From Leishmania infantum JPCM5 (taxonomy: Eukaryota; Euglenozoa; Kinetoplastea; Trypanosomatida; Trypanosomatidae), in contig NC_009391.2 of NCBI RefSeq assembly GCF_000002875.2, positions 429,486 to 493,485 of the forward strand: DNA of 64,000 bases. The letters are read 5' to 3'. The notes under the pieces were generated by a model, which did not search any database, had not been told where the DNA came from, and saw only the letters and a list, made by a program, of their open reading frames with translations. Both the position numbers and the translations under genes were made by a program. Shown here in pieces: positions 11,377-19,688 of this stretch. How positions within the stretch are numbered: the first letter of the stretch is position 1; every line of letters begins with the position of its first letter.

Positions 11377-14300
11377 ATGTACACCATTTCGTCCGATGCG
11401 GTGGACGAGTCGACCACCGCGTTCGAGTGGCGCGTGTGGGGCTCTGACTCGAGCGCCTCCACCCCCGTGGTGCCGCTCGGCGGTGTCAGAGACGCCTCAC
11501 TGCGCTCCACGACGGCAGCGACCATGCCGGTCGCGTCGTTCTGGGGCGACTCCCGTGATGATCGAGGCGCCGCCGCCGCTGCCGCTTCCACAACGTCGCC
11601 GTTGACTTCTTCCACCTTGTGGTCGTCGGTGACGGTGGCGAACAACATGCGTGGCACCAGCAACGCCGCATACAAGGGCACACGCGCCCCCAGTGCTGCG
11701 ACCACGCCAGCTGGACTGGTGGCGCTCAGCAGCGAGGGTAAGCGCATACCGTCGCAGAAGTCGTCGGCCGTGCCGGCAGACCTCAGCAGTCACTCAGAGC
11801 GCCCCAACGGCGACATTGGGGGCGGCACTAGCGTTGGCACCTTCAAGTACACAGCCGCGTCGTTGGCGGTGGAGCCGCCGCATTCAACGATGCCCACCAC
11901 CTTTCGCGACAGCGATGACGGAGACGATGAAGCTTTTGATATCATCAAGGAGAGCATCAAGCGCCAGCTCGTCAGCATCGAGGAGGATGAGCTCGTCAGT
12001 GAGACAGCGCAAGACAACTTAGCGGCCGCTTTACGGCAGACACTTCAGCCGCAGCCGCAGCCGCAGCCGCAGCCGCAACAGCATCGCTTCTTAACAGTGC
12101 AGCTGCGGGGCGGCGCCGCCAGCGAGGCTGCCGGTGCGCGTCGGAGCGGCGACGATGATCGCATAATTCACATCACTAGCGCTGCTACACCCCCTGCTCC
12201 TCGGTCGGCTGCTGCAGCTCGGCAAGGGGAGATAAAAACGATCCGTTGCTCTTCTTCGCCCGTGTCGGTCGTGGAGCAGCTCGCTGCCATCAGCATTGGC
12301 CAGTCATCCGTGTCCAAGGTAAGTGTGCCTCTCACCAGTGCAAGCGGTGGCGACGCGAAGGGTTTTCGCTCGAAGCCACCTTCATCGCTCCCACAGTCTC
12401 CCCAGGCACCCGCCCAGAAGGCCGCGCAACTGACATCCCAGCAGTCTTCCGAGCAGCCGCTGCCGCAGCACCACGAGCCGCAGCAGCAAAGAGCTCCGGC
12501 TACGGTGCACCCGCTCAATGCTGCGGCGTCACGTGCGACGCTCTTTGAGCAACAGCGCCAGCCCTCGGCAAACGGCGTTGGCGGCACGGCCTGCGGCGCG
12601 AGCCCCCGCGCAGAGGCGAGCATCCACGCCGGCGGTCTACGCATCCCACTTCCAACCCCCGGTGCCCGTTCGATGGGTGGCAGAAGCGGCTCTGGCGAAA
12701 TCGCTGCCGTGCAGATCTCCACCGAGGCCGCAAGTCGTACCCCCTTTCACATGGACCCAAGCCGAGACATCGGCAGCGGTGCGGCGACGGCGACGGCGAC
12801 CGCGATGTCCTCGGCAACGTCAACGACGGCCTCATCGTCCTCGACGTCGACAACGCTGCAGAGCGGCCGTTTCTCCTCTGAGCGCTCGTCGTCGTCCAAG
12901 GAAGAGCCAGCCAGTTCAGGCCACCACTATCAGCAGTATCCCCGTCAGCTTCTCTCAGGTTCGTCTGTGACGCAGCTCAGACACGGCCGGCATCCGCATC
13001 AACACGAAATTCCGGCACTGCAGCTCGAGGGTTTACAAGAGCCATATCCCACGAATAGCCAACAGGAGTGTCTTCAGCATAAAGGCACACAGCAGCAGCA
13101 GCAAGAGCAACCGCCAGCGCCGCCGCCGCTGACACCACCCCCACCACCGCCGCTGCCGCAGCAGCAGCGTGTACAGGCCTCGTCGATGATGTCGTTTCAG
13201 GGTGGCCCAAGGCTCCCCAACTTGCCACCACACCTCCAGCCACAGCCGCTCACGCAAGCGCAGCAGCAATCCCATCTTCAGCATCCGCTACCGCAGACAC
13301 AGTCTCAACAGTCGCAGCAACAGCAGCTTGGAGTGTCTGCGTCGTCTCCTTCAGCGGCCATGATGTCTGGCAAGATCTACGCCGCCACTCCGCATGGCCG
13401 GCTGATCTTGCTCACCCCTGACGGCGTACAAGCACCACAGGTGCAGCTGCCTCAGCACTCACTGCCGCCACCACCGCCACCGCCTCCGCCACCGCCGTCG
13501 ACCGCCACCAGCTCGGCGCTCACTGGCAACTACGTCACCGCCAGCAACTACTCTGCTCTCTTCTGCCGCAACAACCCACTGCACTCTATGCGTTACCCCG
13601 GCTCTCAGCCAGAGAGCGCGGGGCGGCTGGCGGGTGAGGCGGTTCGTCCCAAGGATGAGAAGGGCACCGCGGCGACCCCCTTCAGCAGCTCAGAGCGTTC
13701 CGGCACCCAGGCGTCCAACACGACTGCCAGCTCTGCGGCATCAGAGAAGGATGTGCCGACGAGCCTCAACGCAGGACAGAGCCGCGACGACGCTGCGGTG
13801 AACCACGCCGAGACCCGTGCCTCGGTGGCCCCCGCAGTGGCCACTGCTGGCAGCGCGAGTGCCGAAGCACCGCCTCTTCCGGCCGCCCGTTCAGCTGCTG
13901 CGACTGGTGCATCGTCGGCAACAGTCAGCGGTAGCGGCGGTGCGGCAGCGCCTGCGGGTCGTGGCAGTCAACCGCCCACGGCCTCTGTAGCGCCGCTTCT
14001 CGTCCGAAACTCCCACGGCGCCTCCGCCGGTGAGCTTGCGCAGCGGCTTGGCAGCCACCCCAGCAGCAGCAGCAGCAGCAGCGCGAATGGTTGTGGCCGG
14101 CCCCTCCAGCTGCCAACGTTCCCAACACGCGAGGACATCAGCATCACCTCGTCCGCGGGTGGCGCCGACCACCCGAACCTCAACGCAGCTCCGGTTTCAA
14201 CATCGTCTAGCAACGGCGCCGCCATGTCGCCTCTCTCGAGAGTGCAACCGAAGCTCGTCGATTCTGACCGAAATATTGGGCTGAGCGCGACGAACACTCT

Positions 14301-15804
14301 CACGCTGCCACCGAGCAGCGTCAAGGCAGACGGCAGCAATGCGCAGATTGCCGTGCCTGCGAACGGCAGCGGCACCGCAGCGACCGGCTCTCAAGGAGGT
14401 GCGGTAGCAGCGGAACTGATAGGGCCGAGCAACAACGCTCTGGGCAACTCCAGCACCTTCGCACACCTCCCCACGGGGCTCAAGCCGCACGACAGTGGCC
14501 TCGGCGCGGATGCCACAGTCGCCAGCAACAGTGGCTATGCTGCCCACTTTACGCAGTCGGCATCACAGCCTGCGCTTTCGGCCCCTGCGTCCTCCGCATC
14601 ATACAGCCCACTGACAGCACTCGGCTCAGCAAACGGCAGCGGCGCCGCCAAGTGCATCTCGACGCAAGCGCTGTTTCGGCAGGAGCCGGCCGGCAACAGT
14701 CGCCTCGCATCGCGCGCGGACCTTTTTGCACAGGCTGCGAAGCCCGCCTGGCCAGACACCGTCTCTTCACCGTCCAAGCAGGGCCCAGCTGGGGCGCCAC
14801 CGCTGCCACAGCGACAGCCGCCACAGCTGCAGCCGTCGCAGCAGCACCAGCAGCTCTACATGCAAGGGCTTTCTCCTCCGCCCTCGACACTGCACTCCCC
14901 CCTCGGCGGCCGTCTCCACGCCGCTGCCGACGACTCTGTCGTCGTGACGATCCCTGTCACGGGCGGCGACGGCACCATCACGGCAGCTGTCATCGCAGTG
15001 CCGTCTCCATTCTCGTACACTGAGGCCGGGGTGCAGCAGTACTGCCTCGGAGCTCTACAGCAGCAACATCCACAGCAACAGCGACCGCGCCCGCCGCCGC
15101 AGCGGCATCCCTTGCCGCCGCCTCCGCAACAGCAGCACTTTCATCATCAAGGCGCACCAGCAAAGGATCAATCCACTGCAAGCTGTGCGGGTGAGGAGGC
15201 GGAGTGGCGGCGGAAGCAGGATCTGATCACGCTGCAGCTCGAGCAGCATCGCCAGCGGCTCGAAAACGAGCTTCGGCAAGTGCAGCTGCAACAAGCGCAG
15301 CAGCAGCAACAGCTGCAGCACGCGCAGCACCATCATAGCCATCACCACCAACACCAGCAACAGCAGCAGCTACGGTATCAGCAGTCTCTGCTGCCGGCAC
15401 AGACAACCATGGTCACGATTGACGGATGCCTCTACCGCATGGTGTCGGCCTCCTCAGCAGAGGCCTACGTGAACCGTGGCCAGCCGTGCCGTGATGTGCA
15501 CTTTGTGGACAGAGACGCTCTTGCCAGCGACGGCTCCGCGGGGGCAGACGGCCGCACTGAGGCTGCATCTCTTCAACCGAGCAATCACCCCGGTGTGTGT
15601 ATGCCCGTCTCCCCGCAAGCCCAGCTATCACCACAACAGCAACAGCAACCCATGATCATCACCGCCGCGGGTGATCGGAGTGCTTTAGGTGAGGCCACCT
15701 CGGCGGCGGCGGCGTCGCTCGCGAAGTCATCTACGCCTGGCACTAACGTTATGCTGATGATGCCGACGCCGTCTGCCTCGCACAAGGCGCAGTACGGATA
15801 CTAG
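11377..15804 (+). CDS. Large Gln/Pro/Ser/Ala-rich protein of unknown function
   Basis: This 1475-residue protein is mostly predicted disorder, with polyGln, (Gln-Pro)n, polyPro and Ser/Ala-rich tracts. No named domain is recognised. More ordered islands are an acidic, helical segment near residues 187-225, a short motif near 665 (GKIYAATPHGRLILLTPDG), a segment near 1190-1215 rich in beta-branched residues, a likely Gln-rich coiled coil at about 1273-1320, and a small motif near 1343 (MVTIDGCLYRMV). The composition resembles proteins of RNA granules or other condensates, but that is inference. The ATG is the first in frame after the pyrimidine tract. Coding quality is clear from the change in base composition against the preceding spacer. 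The polyGln and polyPro runs are likely to vary in length between strains. Confidence 0.85.
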   Translation: MYTISSDAVDESTTAFEWRVWGSDSSASTPVVPLGGVRDASLRSTTAATMPVASFWGDSRDDRGAAAAAASTTSPLTSSTLWSSVTVANNMRGTSNAAYKGTRAPSAATTPAGLVALSSEGKRIPSQKSSAVPADLSSHSERPNGDIGGGTSVGTFKYTAASLAVEPPHSTMPTTFRDSDDGDDEAFDIIKESIKRQLVSIEEDELVSETAQDNLAAALRQTLQPQPQPQPQPQQHRFLTVQLRGGAASEAAGARRSGDDDRIIHITSAATPPAPRSAAAARQGEIKTIRCSSSPVSVVEQLAAISIGQSSVSKVSVPLTSASGGDAKGFRSKPPSSLPQSPQAPAQKAAQLTSQQSSEQPLPQHHEPQQQRAPATVHPLNAAASRATLFEQQRQPSANGVGGTACGASPRAEASIHAGGLRIPLPTPGARSMGGRSGSGEIAAVQISTEAASRTPFHMDPSRDIGSGAATATATAMSSATSTTASSSSTSTTLQSGRFSSERSSSSKEEPASSGHHYQQYPRQLLSGSSVTQLRHGRHPHQHEIPALQLEGLQEPYPTNSQQECLQHKGTQQQQQEQPPAPPPLTPPPPPPLPQQQRVQASSMMSFQGGPRLPNLPPHLQPQPLTQAQQQSHLQHPLPQTQSQQSQQQQLGVSASSPSAAMMSGKIYAATPHGRLILLTPDGVQAPQVQLPQHSLPPPPPPPPPPPSTATSSALTGNYVTASNYSALFCRNNPLHSMRYPGSQPESAGRLAGEAVRPKDEKGTAATPFSSSERSGTQASNTTASSAASEKDVPTSLNAGQSRDDAAVNHAETRASVAPAVATAGSASAEAPPLPAARSAAATGASSATVSGSGGAAAPAGRGSQPPTASVAPLLVRNSHGASAGELAQRLGSHPSSSSSSSANGCGRPLQLPTFPTREDISITSSAGGADHPNLNAAPVSTSSSNGAAMSPLSRVQPKLVDSDRNIGLSATNTLTLPPSSVKADGSNAQIAVPANGSGTAATGSQGGAVAAELIGPSNNALGNSSTFAHLPTGLKPHDSGLGADATVASNSGYAAHFTQSASQPALSAPASSASYSPLTALGSANGSGAAKCISTQALFRQEPAGNSRLASRADLFAQAAKPAWPDTVSSPSKQGPAGAPPLPQRQPPQLQPSQQHQQLYMQGLSPPPSTLHSPLGGRLHAAADDSVVVTIPVTGGDGTITAAVIAVPSPFSYTEAGVQQYCLGALQQQHPQQQRPRPPPQRHPLPPPPQQQHFHHQGAPAKDQSTASCAGEEAEWRRKQDLITLQLEQHRQRLENELRQVQLQQAQQQQQLQHAQHHHSHHHQHQQQQQLRYQQSLLPAQTTMVTIDGCLYRMVSASSAEAYVNRGQPCRDVHFVDRDALASDGSAGADGRTEAASLQPSNHPGVCMPVSPQAQLSPQQQQQPMIITAAGDRSALGEATSAAAASLAKSSTPGTNVMLMMPTPSASHKAQYGY
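12046..12078 (+). repeat. Hexanucleotide repeat coding for (Gln-Pro)n
   Basis: About five copies of cagccg in frame encode a Gln-Pro repeat in the large Gln-rich protein. This is a likely length-polymorphic site. Confidence 0.8.
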
Positions 15805-17022
15805 AGACGCTCCGCTTGCCTTCGTTGTCCTGCGCGTGCGCCGCGCACGGAGAGGAGGAGAGACGACAGTGAAGAGTCTGGACGGCGATGGAGGCGTACC
15901 GTCAAGCAGTACAACCGCCCACATCGCTGCTCTCATCGTTCTCTCACCGTTGTCGTACTGCTGCGGCTACTCGTGCCGCTTCCATGTGACCCTCCTCCCC
16001 TCCTCCCCTCCTCCCCCCTTCCCCCCTCCCCTTCCCCCTCTTTCCCCCTCGTTCCTGCCCTCTGTGTCACCTTCGGGGTTCTCTCTTGCATGCCTTGTTG
16101 ACATCGCTAGTGGTACACGCGAAGCAGCACCGCATCGATCCTCCGGAATCTCGGCGTCCACAATGTGCACAGCACGCGCTTTCAAGGCGAGCGAGATGCT
16201 CGAAAGGCAGAGCGACCATCACCATGCACGCCAGCCGACTGTACCTCTGCGCGTGCGCATGCGTCTCTCTCTCCCTCTTGCTGTCTTCATTCCGAAAGAC
16301 GACAGCAGCCGCCAGCAACAGAAAAGAAGAAATGAAAGACAACGACGAACGGATCCGTGCGAAAACTCAGGCTGCGCAGATGGAGCACGCAGGGACCTAC
16401 TCCGTGTCGGGATGTATCAGGACCACGCTGTGCGACCCCCCCTCCCTTCCCCACCCTCATCGTTTCGCCTCTCTCCCGTTGTCGTCGCTTCACGACGGCG
16501 GCAAGAGCACGCATTCAGCCGCACATGCATACGGTGACGACCGCGTCTTCGTGTGTGCGGGCGCGTTTTTTTTTTCGCTGGGCGTTGGCAATCAGTCCAG
16601 CTGTAGTGGTGCCATTCGGCGAGTGCAGCCCTCCTCCCCCTTCCCCCTCCCCCCACCCACGACCACCGTCCGTCCGTCCAAGTATCCTGCCGTCCCTCAG
16701 GCTTCTCTTGTGGCCACTGCTCGTCCTCCACTCATCCCTCCCTTCCGCTGGACACACACACACACACACACATATACATATATATACATATATACACGGC
16801 CTGCCTCACGCGCGCATCATCGCCGCCACCTGCACCTCTTCTCCGCATACACACACACATACACACCACCTGTATCTTACTACACAAGCAAGTGCCGTGC
16901 TTCCGCTTGTTGTTGTTCGTTCTTGGTTATCCTTTATAATTGCCGTCCATCGCCGCTCCCGCGCTTCCTGTCTTAACCTTTTCTTTTTGTTTTCTCTCTG
17001 CCAACGTTACGTCGCTCCGCGC
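15805..17022 (+). other. Intergenic/UTR between the Gln-rich protein and the SR protein
   Basis: The first part is mixed sequence and probably 3' UTR. The second part contains CT tracts, (CA)n at 16752-16770 running into a TA-rich stretch, and a T-rich tract at about 16979-17000 just before the SR gene. No gene is supported. Confidence 0.6.
16752..16796. repeat. (CA)n/(TA)n microsatellite
   Basis: A CA dinucleotide run passes directly into a TATA/CATA-rich run. It is a simple repeat in the spacer before the SR-protein gene. Confidence 0.85.
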
Positions 17023-18150
17023 ATGTCACAGTCGCTCAGTCGCAGCGGCAGCCAGAGAGGCGTCGCCACTCGAAGCGCGTCGCGCAGTGCTTCTGGCAGC
17101 CGCAGTGGCAGCCGCAGCAGCTCCAACTCGATGCGGCTGCCGGAACCCACCGCGGCATCGGCCACCGTTGCCGAGCCTGCAGCCGTACCTGCTGCTGCGG
17201 AGACCCCGGCCGACGATGCGGGACAGCCGCATGCGCCGGAGAAGGAGGTGGCGTCGATCTTCATTGGCATGGGTCCCGCTGGCCGTACCGTGACCTTGAC
17301 GGAGTTGACGGAATACCTCAAGTCGAAGGCGATGGACCCGGCGAACGTGAAGGATGTTCGCCTTCGCGGCCGCTGCGCGTTCGCGGATACGACGACAGTA
17401 GAGGAGGCGCGCCACCTGATCGCACAGCTGGACAACCACGACTACAAGGGCAAGTTCCGTCTGGCGGTGCAGATGAGCAAGCAGACCATGGCCGAGGCGA
17501 AGGAGAACAAGCGCAAGCGCCAGGAGGCGCGCGGCACCAAGCAGGGGGAAGAAGGCAACTACGTGAACGAAGGCCGTCAGGTTTTTGTGAACCTCGGCCC
17601 TGCCGGCAAGGACATCCCCAACGAGGCCATTCGCAGCAAGATTGAGGCCATCTGCCCGGTTCTGCGTTTCGAGCGCCGTGGCTACTGCATGTACGCCGAT
17701 GTGCCCACCGCCGAGGATACGAGGCGGGTGGTGGCAGCGCTGAACAACATGATGATTGGCGAGGTGCGCGTGCTGGTGCAGATCAGCACCTTGGTCCGCA
17801 AGCGTGAGCGCTCGCCGCAGCGCGTTCGCGATGCTCCTCGCCGCGGAGGTGACCGTCACGAACGCGACTCGCACCACCATCGCCGCCGCAGCGACAGCCG
17901 CGAGGGTCGCCGCCGTCACCACCGCTCGCGTCGCAGTTACACGCCGTCGTCGCGCAGTACCTCTTCCTACTCATCCCGCAGCCGCTCGCACAGCCGCGGT
18001 CGCCGCAGCTACTCTCCCGACTCTGAGGACTCTCGCGACCGCCGCAGCCGGCGCGGAGGCTACCATGGCAGCGACCGCCGTCGTGGCCGTACCGAACGCG
18101 GCGGTGACCGTCGCGAGCGCCGCGGCGACGAGCGCCGCACACGTCGTTGA
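17023..18150 (+). CDS. SR-family RNA-binding protein with two RRM-like domains
   Basis: This 375-residue protein has an N-terminal Arg/Ser-rich stretch (about residues 1-40), an Ala/Pro linker, and two related RRM-like domains at about 78-152 and 186-256. A C-terminal Arg/Ser/Gly-rich region of more than 100 residues follows. The two domains begin with matching strands and a shared Gly-Pro-Ala-Gly motif (IFIGMGPAG, VFVNLGPAG), so they probably arose by duplication. Canonical RNP1 aromatic residues are not obvious. Proteins of this layout act in pre-mRNA or trans-splicing and mRNA fate in the nucleus. A relation to trypanosome TSR1-type SR proteins is possible but not established here. The gene ends in tandem stops TGA TAG, followed by a strong hairpin. 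Codon use is typical of the neighbours. An in-frame ATG at residue 37 could give a shorter form lacking the N-terminal RS stretch. Confidence 0.88.
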   Translation: MSQSLSRSGSQRGVATRSASRSASGSRSGSRSSSNSMRLPEPTAASATVAEPAAVPAAAETPADDAGQPHAPEKEVASIFIGMGPAGRTVTLTELTEYLKSKAMDPANVKDVRLRGRCAFADTTTVEEARHLIAQLDNHDYKGKFRLAVQMSKQTMAEAKENKRKRQEARGTKQGEEGNYVNEGRQVFVNLGPAGKDIPNEAIRSKIEAICPVLRFERRGYCMYADVPTAEDTRRVVAALNNMMIGEVRVLVQISTLVRKRERSPQRVRDAPRRGGDRHERDSHHHRRRSDSREGRRRHHRSRRSYTPSSRSTSSYSSRSRSHSRGRRSYSPDSEDSRDRRSRRGGYHGSDRRRGRTERGGDRRERRGDERRTRR

Positions 18151-18160
18151 TAGCCTCCGC

Positions 18161-18196
18161 AAACCTCGCCTTGGACATGCAAGCAAGGCGAGGTTT
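18161..18196 (+). promoter_or_regulatory. Perfect 13-bp stem-loop just after the SR-protein stop codon
   Basis: The arms aaacctcgccttg (18161-18173) and caaggcgaggttt (18184-18196) are exact reverse complements around a 10-base loop. The stem starts 11 bases after the TGA. In the transcript this would be a stable hairpin at the start of the 3' UTR. Its placement suggests control of mRNA stability or translation, possibly by the SR protein itself. That role is inference. Confidence 0.65.
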
Positions 18197-18430
18197 TCAA
18201 GCGACACGAGACCAGGCAGGAAAAAAAATGGAGGTGAAGTGGAGGGGAGACTGGGTGAGGTTAGGCCTAACGCCAGCAATGACATGAGGCGTGGGCCACT
18301 GCAGATTGTGGCCGTATCGTTCGGTGCCCCAACCCCTCGCATCTCCGTCTCTTCGCCTGTTTTTATTCGTTTTTCCTTTTCGTTTTTTTTTTCCTTTTGT
18401 TTTCCTTTCGTGTGTGTGTGCACGTTGAAG

Positions 18431-18462
18431 CCGCGGTTGGTGTCGAACCGCGGTTGGTGTCG
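18431..18462. repeat. Tandem duplication of ccgcggttggtgtcg
   Basis: Two exact 15-bp copies are separated by two bases. The copies sit in the spacer before retroposon copy A. Confidence 0.8.
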
Positions 18463-18719
18463 CCCCTCCCCTCCCCTCTTCTCCTCACCTCTCCTCTCGC
18501 GTCTCTCTTGTCGTGTGTCCTGCCGGTCTTGCGCTGCGGCACTGCCATCTTTCCCCTCTCTTTTGTCTCTTTAAAGTTTTCTACATATCTATGATCATTT
18601 CTTTTTCTGTTTTCACGCTCTGATCGCGCTACGCATATCTCACTCGCGCTGCATGGGCTCTCCCCCCTTCCCCACCCCGTTGGGTGTCTATCGGTGTGCC
18701 CCTTTAGAAGGACAGGCCT

Positions 18720-19322
18720 CATGAGTTCTTTGTGCGCAGGCACAAGTCTCTCCGCGGGCCTCTTCTGCTTGACATGCTCGCTCCTGCCAAAGGCCTGCGG
18801 GCTCAGGAGAAAACGGAATGCCCCTGCTGCCACAGACTCATGGCGGCGCCCCATGTGTCGCGGCACATGCGGGCGAGCCATCCGGGCGCGCCCCCCGCGA
18901 CATCGACGGAAATGGAGGACGATGACAGCGATCCCCCCAGGCAGCAACGCCGTCCTGGGGCAGACCCGAAGATCCGAAAATGCGAGCACTGCGCGCAGAC
19001 GCTGCATAGCATAGCTGGCATGGTGCATCACATCCGAGAAAGGCGTGCAGCAGCCCGAAGAGCACGAGCGATGGACGAGAACGGCGCAAAGAGATGCACA
19101 CCGACCAACTCCACAGCGCATGCGCGCGACATGTGCGGCGTCTCCTGCATCCGGCTGGGTGGGCTGGCGCAGCACAGATGCCGAAAACATGACGAGAGCG
19201 CCGCGTACGGCACCACGGAGTTCTCCAGACTCCGCTGTGGAGAGTCTCCACACCACATTATGGAATGCTGCGGCTGGAGGCGACCGAGGGCGAAGCACGG
19301 CGTGCAGGCGGGGGGCCTCTGA
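18720..19322 (+). pseudogene. C-terminal C2H2 zinc-finger fragment of a retroposon protein (copy A)
   Basis: The frame is open from the element boundary to TGA at 19320-19322, about 200 codons. An upstream in-frame TAG at 18705 shows it is not a full gene. Finger 1 is C-x2-C-x11-H-x4-H (ECPCCHRL...RHMRASH). A second finger (KCEHC...MVHH) has Cys pair and His but lacks a clear final His. A third, compact finger is C-x3-C-x8-H-x4-H (CGVSC...QHRCRKH). The frame stays open for 116 more codons after the TGA, to a second TGA at 19671-19673 just before the A-rich tail. The TGA at 19320 may therefore be a disabling mutation of a longer ancestral frame. Confidence 0.6.
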
Positions 19323-19688
19323 GGGCCCTGGCCTGAGGCTGGCGGACTTCCTCCTCGAGCGCATGCGGCATGCACCTGGACCACCCCCTATTACCTGCAC
19401 GACAGCCGCCACCGCCCTGGGGCAGGACCCTGGGCGCGGCCCGCCTGGATCCAGGCGTGCAGTCCACGGGAGTGTCGGTCTGGCGCCGATGACGGGGCAT
19501 TTATGAGAAGGGACGGGGAGAGACAAGCAGAGCCGGTGGGACGCATGGCCTCGACGGCGGAACGGCTTGTCCTCCACGACCAGGATTCAGCCGTAGTGCG
19601 ACAGAGGTTGATGGAGTGTAGCTGTATGCGCATATATGTGTTGACTTGTTCGTGGTATAGGATGTCAGGCTGAGCGAAGAAAAAGAAA
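18720..19688 (+). mobile_element. Retroposon remnant copy A (ingi/L1Tc/DIRE-like 3' end)
   Basis: This 969-bp unit consists of a C-terminal coding remnant with C2H2 zinc fingers, a further 350 bp, and an A-rich tail (gaagaaaaagaaa). It matches copy C from its first base and copy B over its last 387 bp. Shared 3' ends with an A-rich tail and variable 5' ends are typical of non-LTR retroposons. C-terminal C2H2 fingers are known in the trypanosomatid ingi/L1Tc clade, whose degenerate Leishmania relatives are called DIRE. No reverse transcriptase is present in the window. I saw no convincing target-site duplication. The family name is inferred from architecture. Confidence 0.65.

Larger units (their letters stand above)
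18151..18719 (+). other. 3' UTR/intergenic sequence after the SR gene
   Basis: No coding region is supported. It contains a hairpin directly after the stop codon, a poly-T/CT tract near 18361-18420 and a small tandem duplication at 18431-18462. It ends where retroposon copy A begins. Confidence 0.6.

Noticed and set aside
17026..17922. A 298-codon minus-strand open frame
   Set aside because: It is antisense to the SR-protein gene, a codon-bias shadow of G+C-rich third positions.
18363..19577. A 404-codon minus-strand open frame
   Set aside because: It is antisense to retroposon copy A and spacer DNA. The plus-strand frame with zinc fingers explains the openness.
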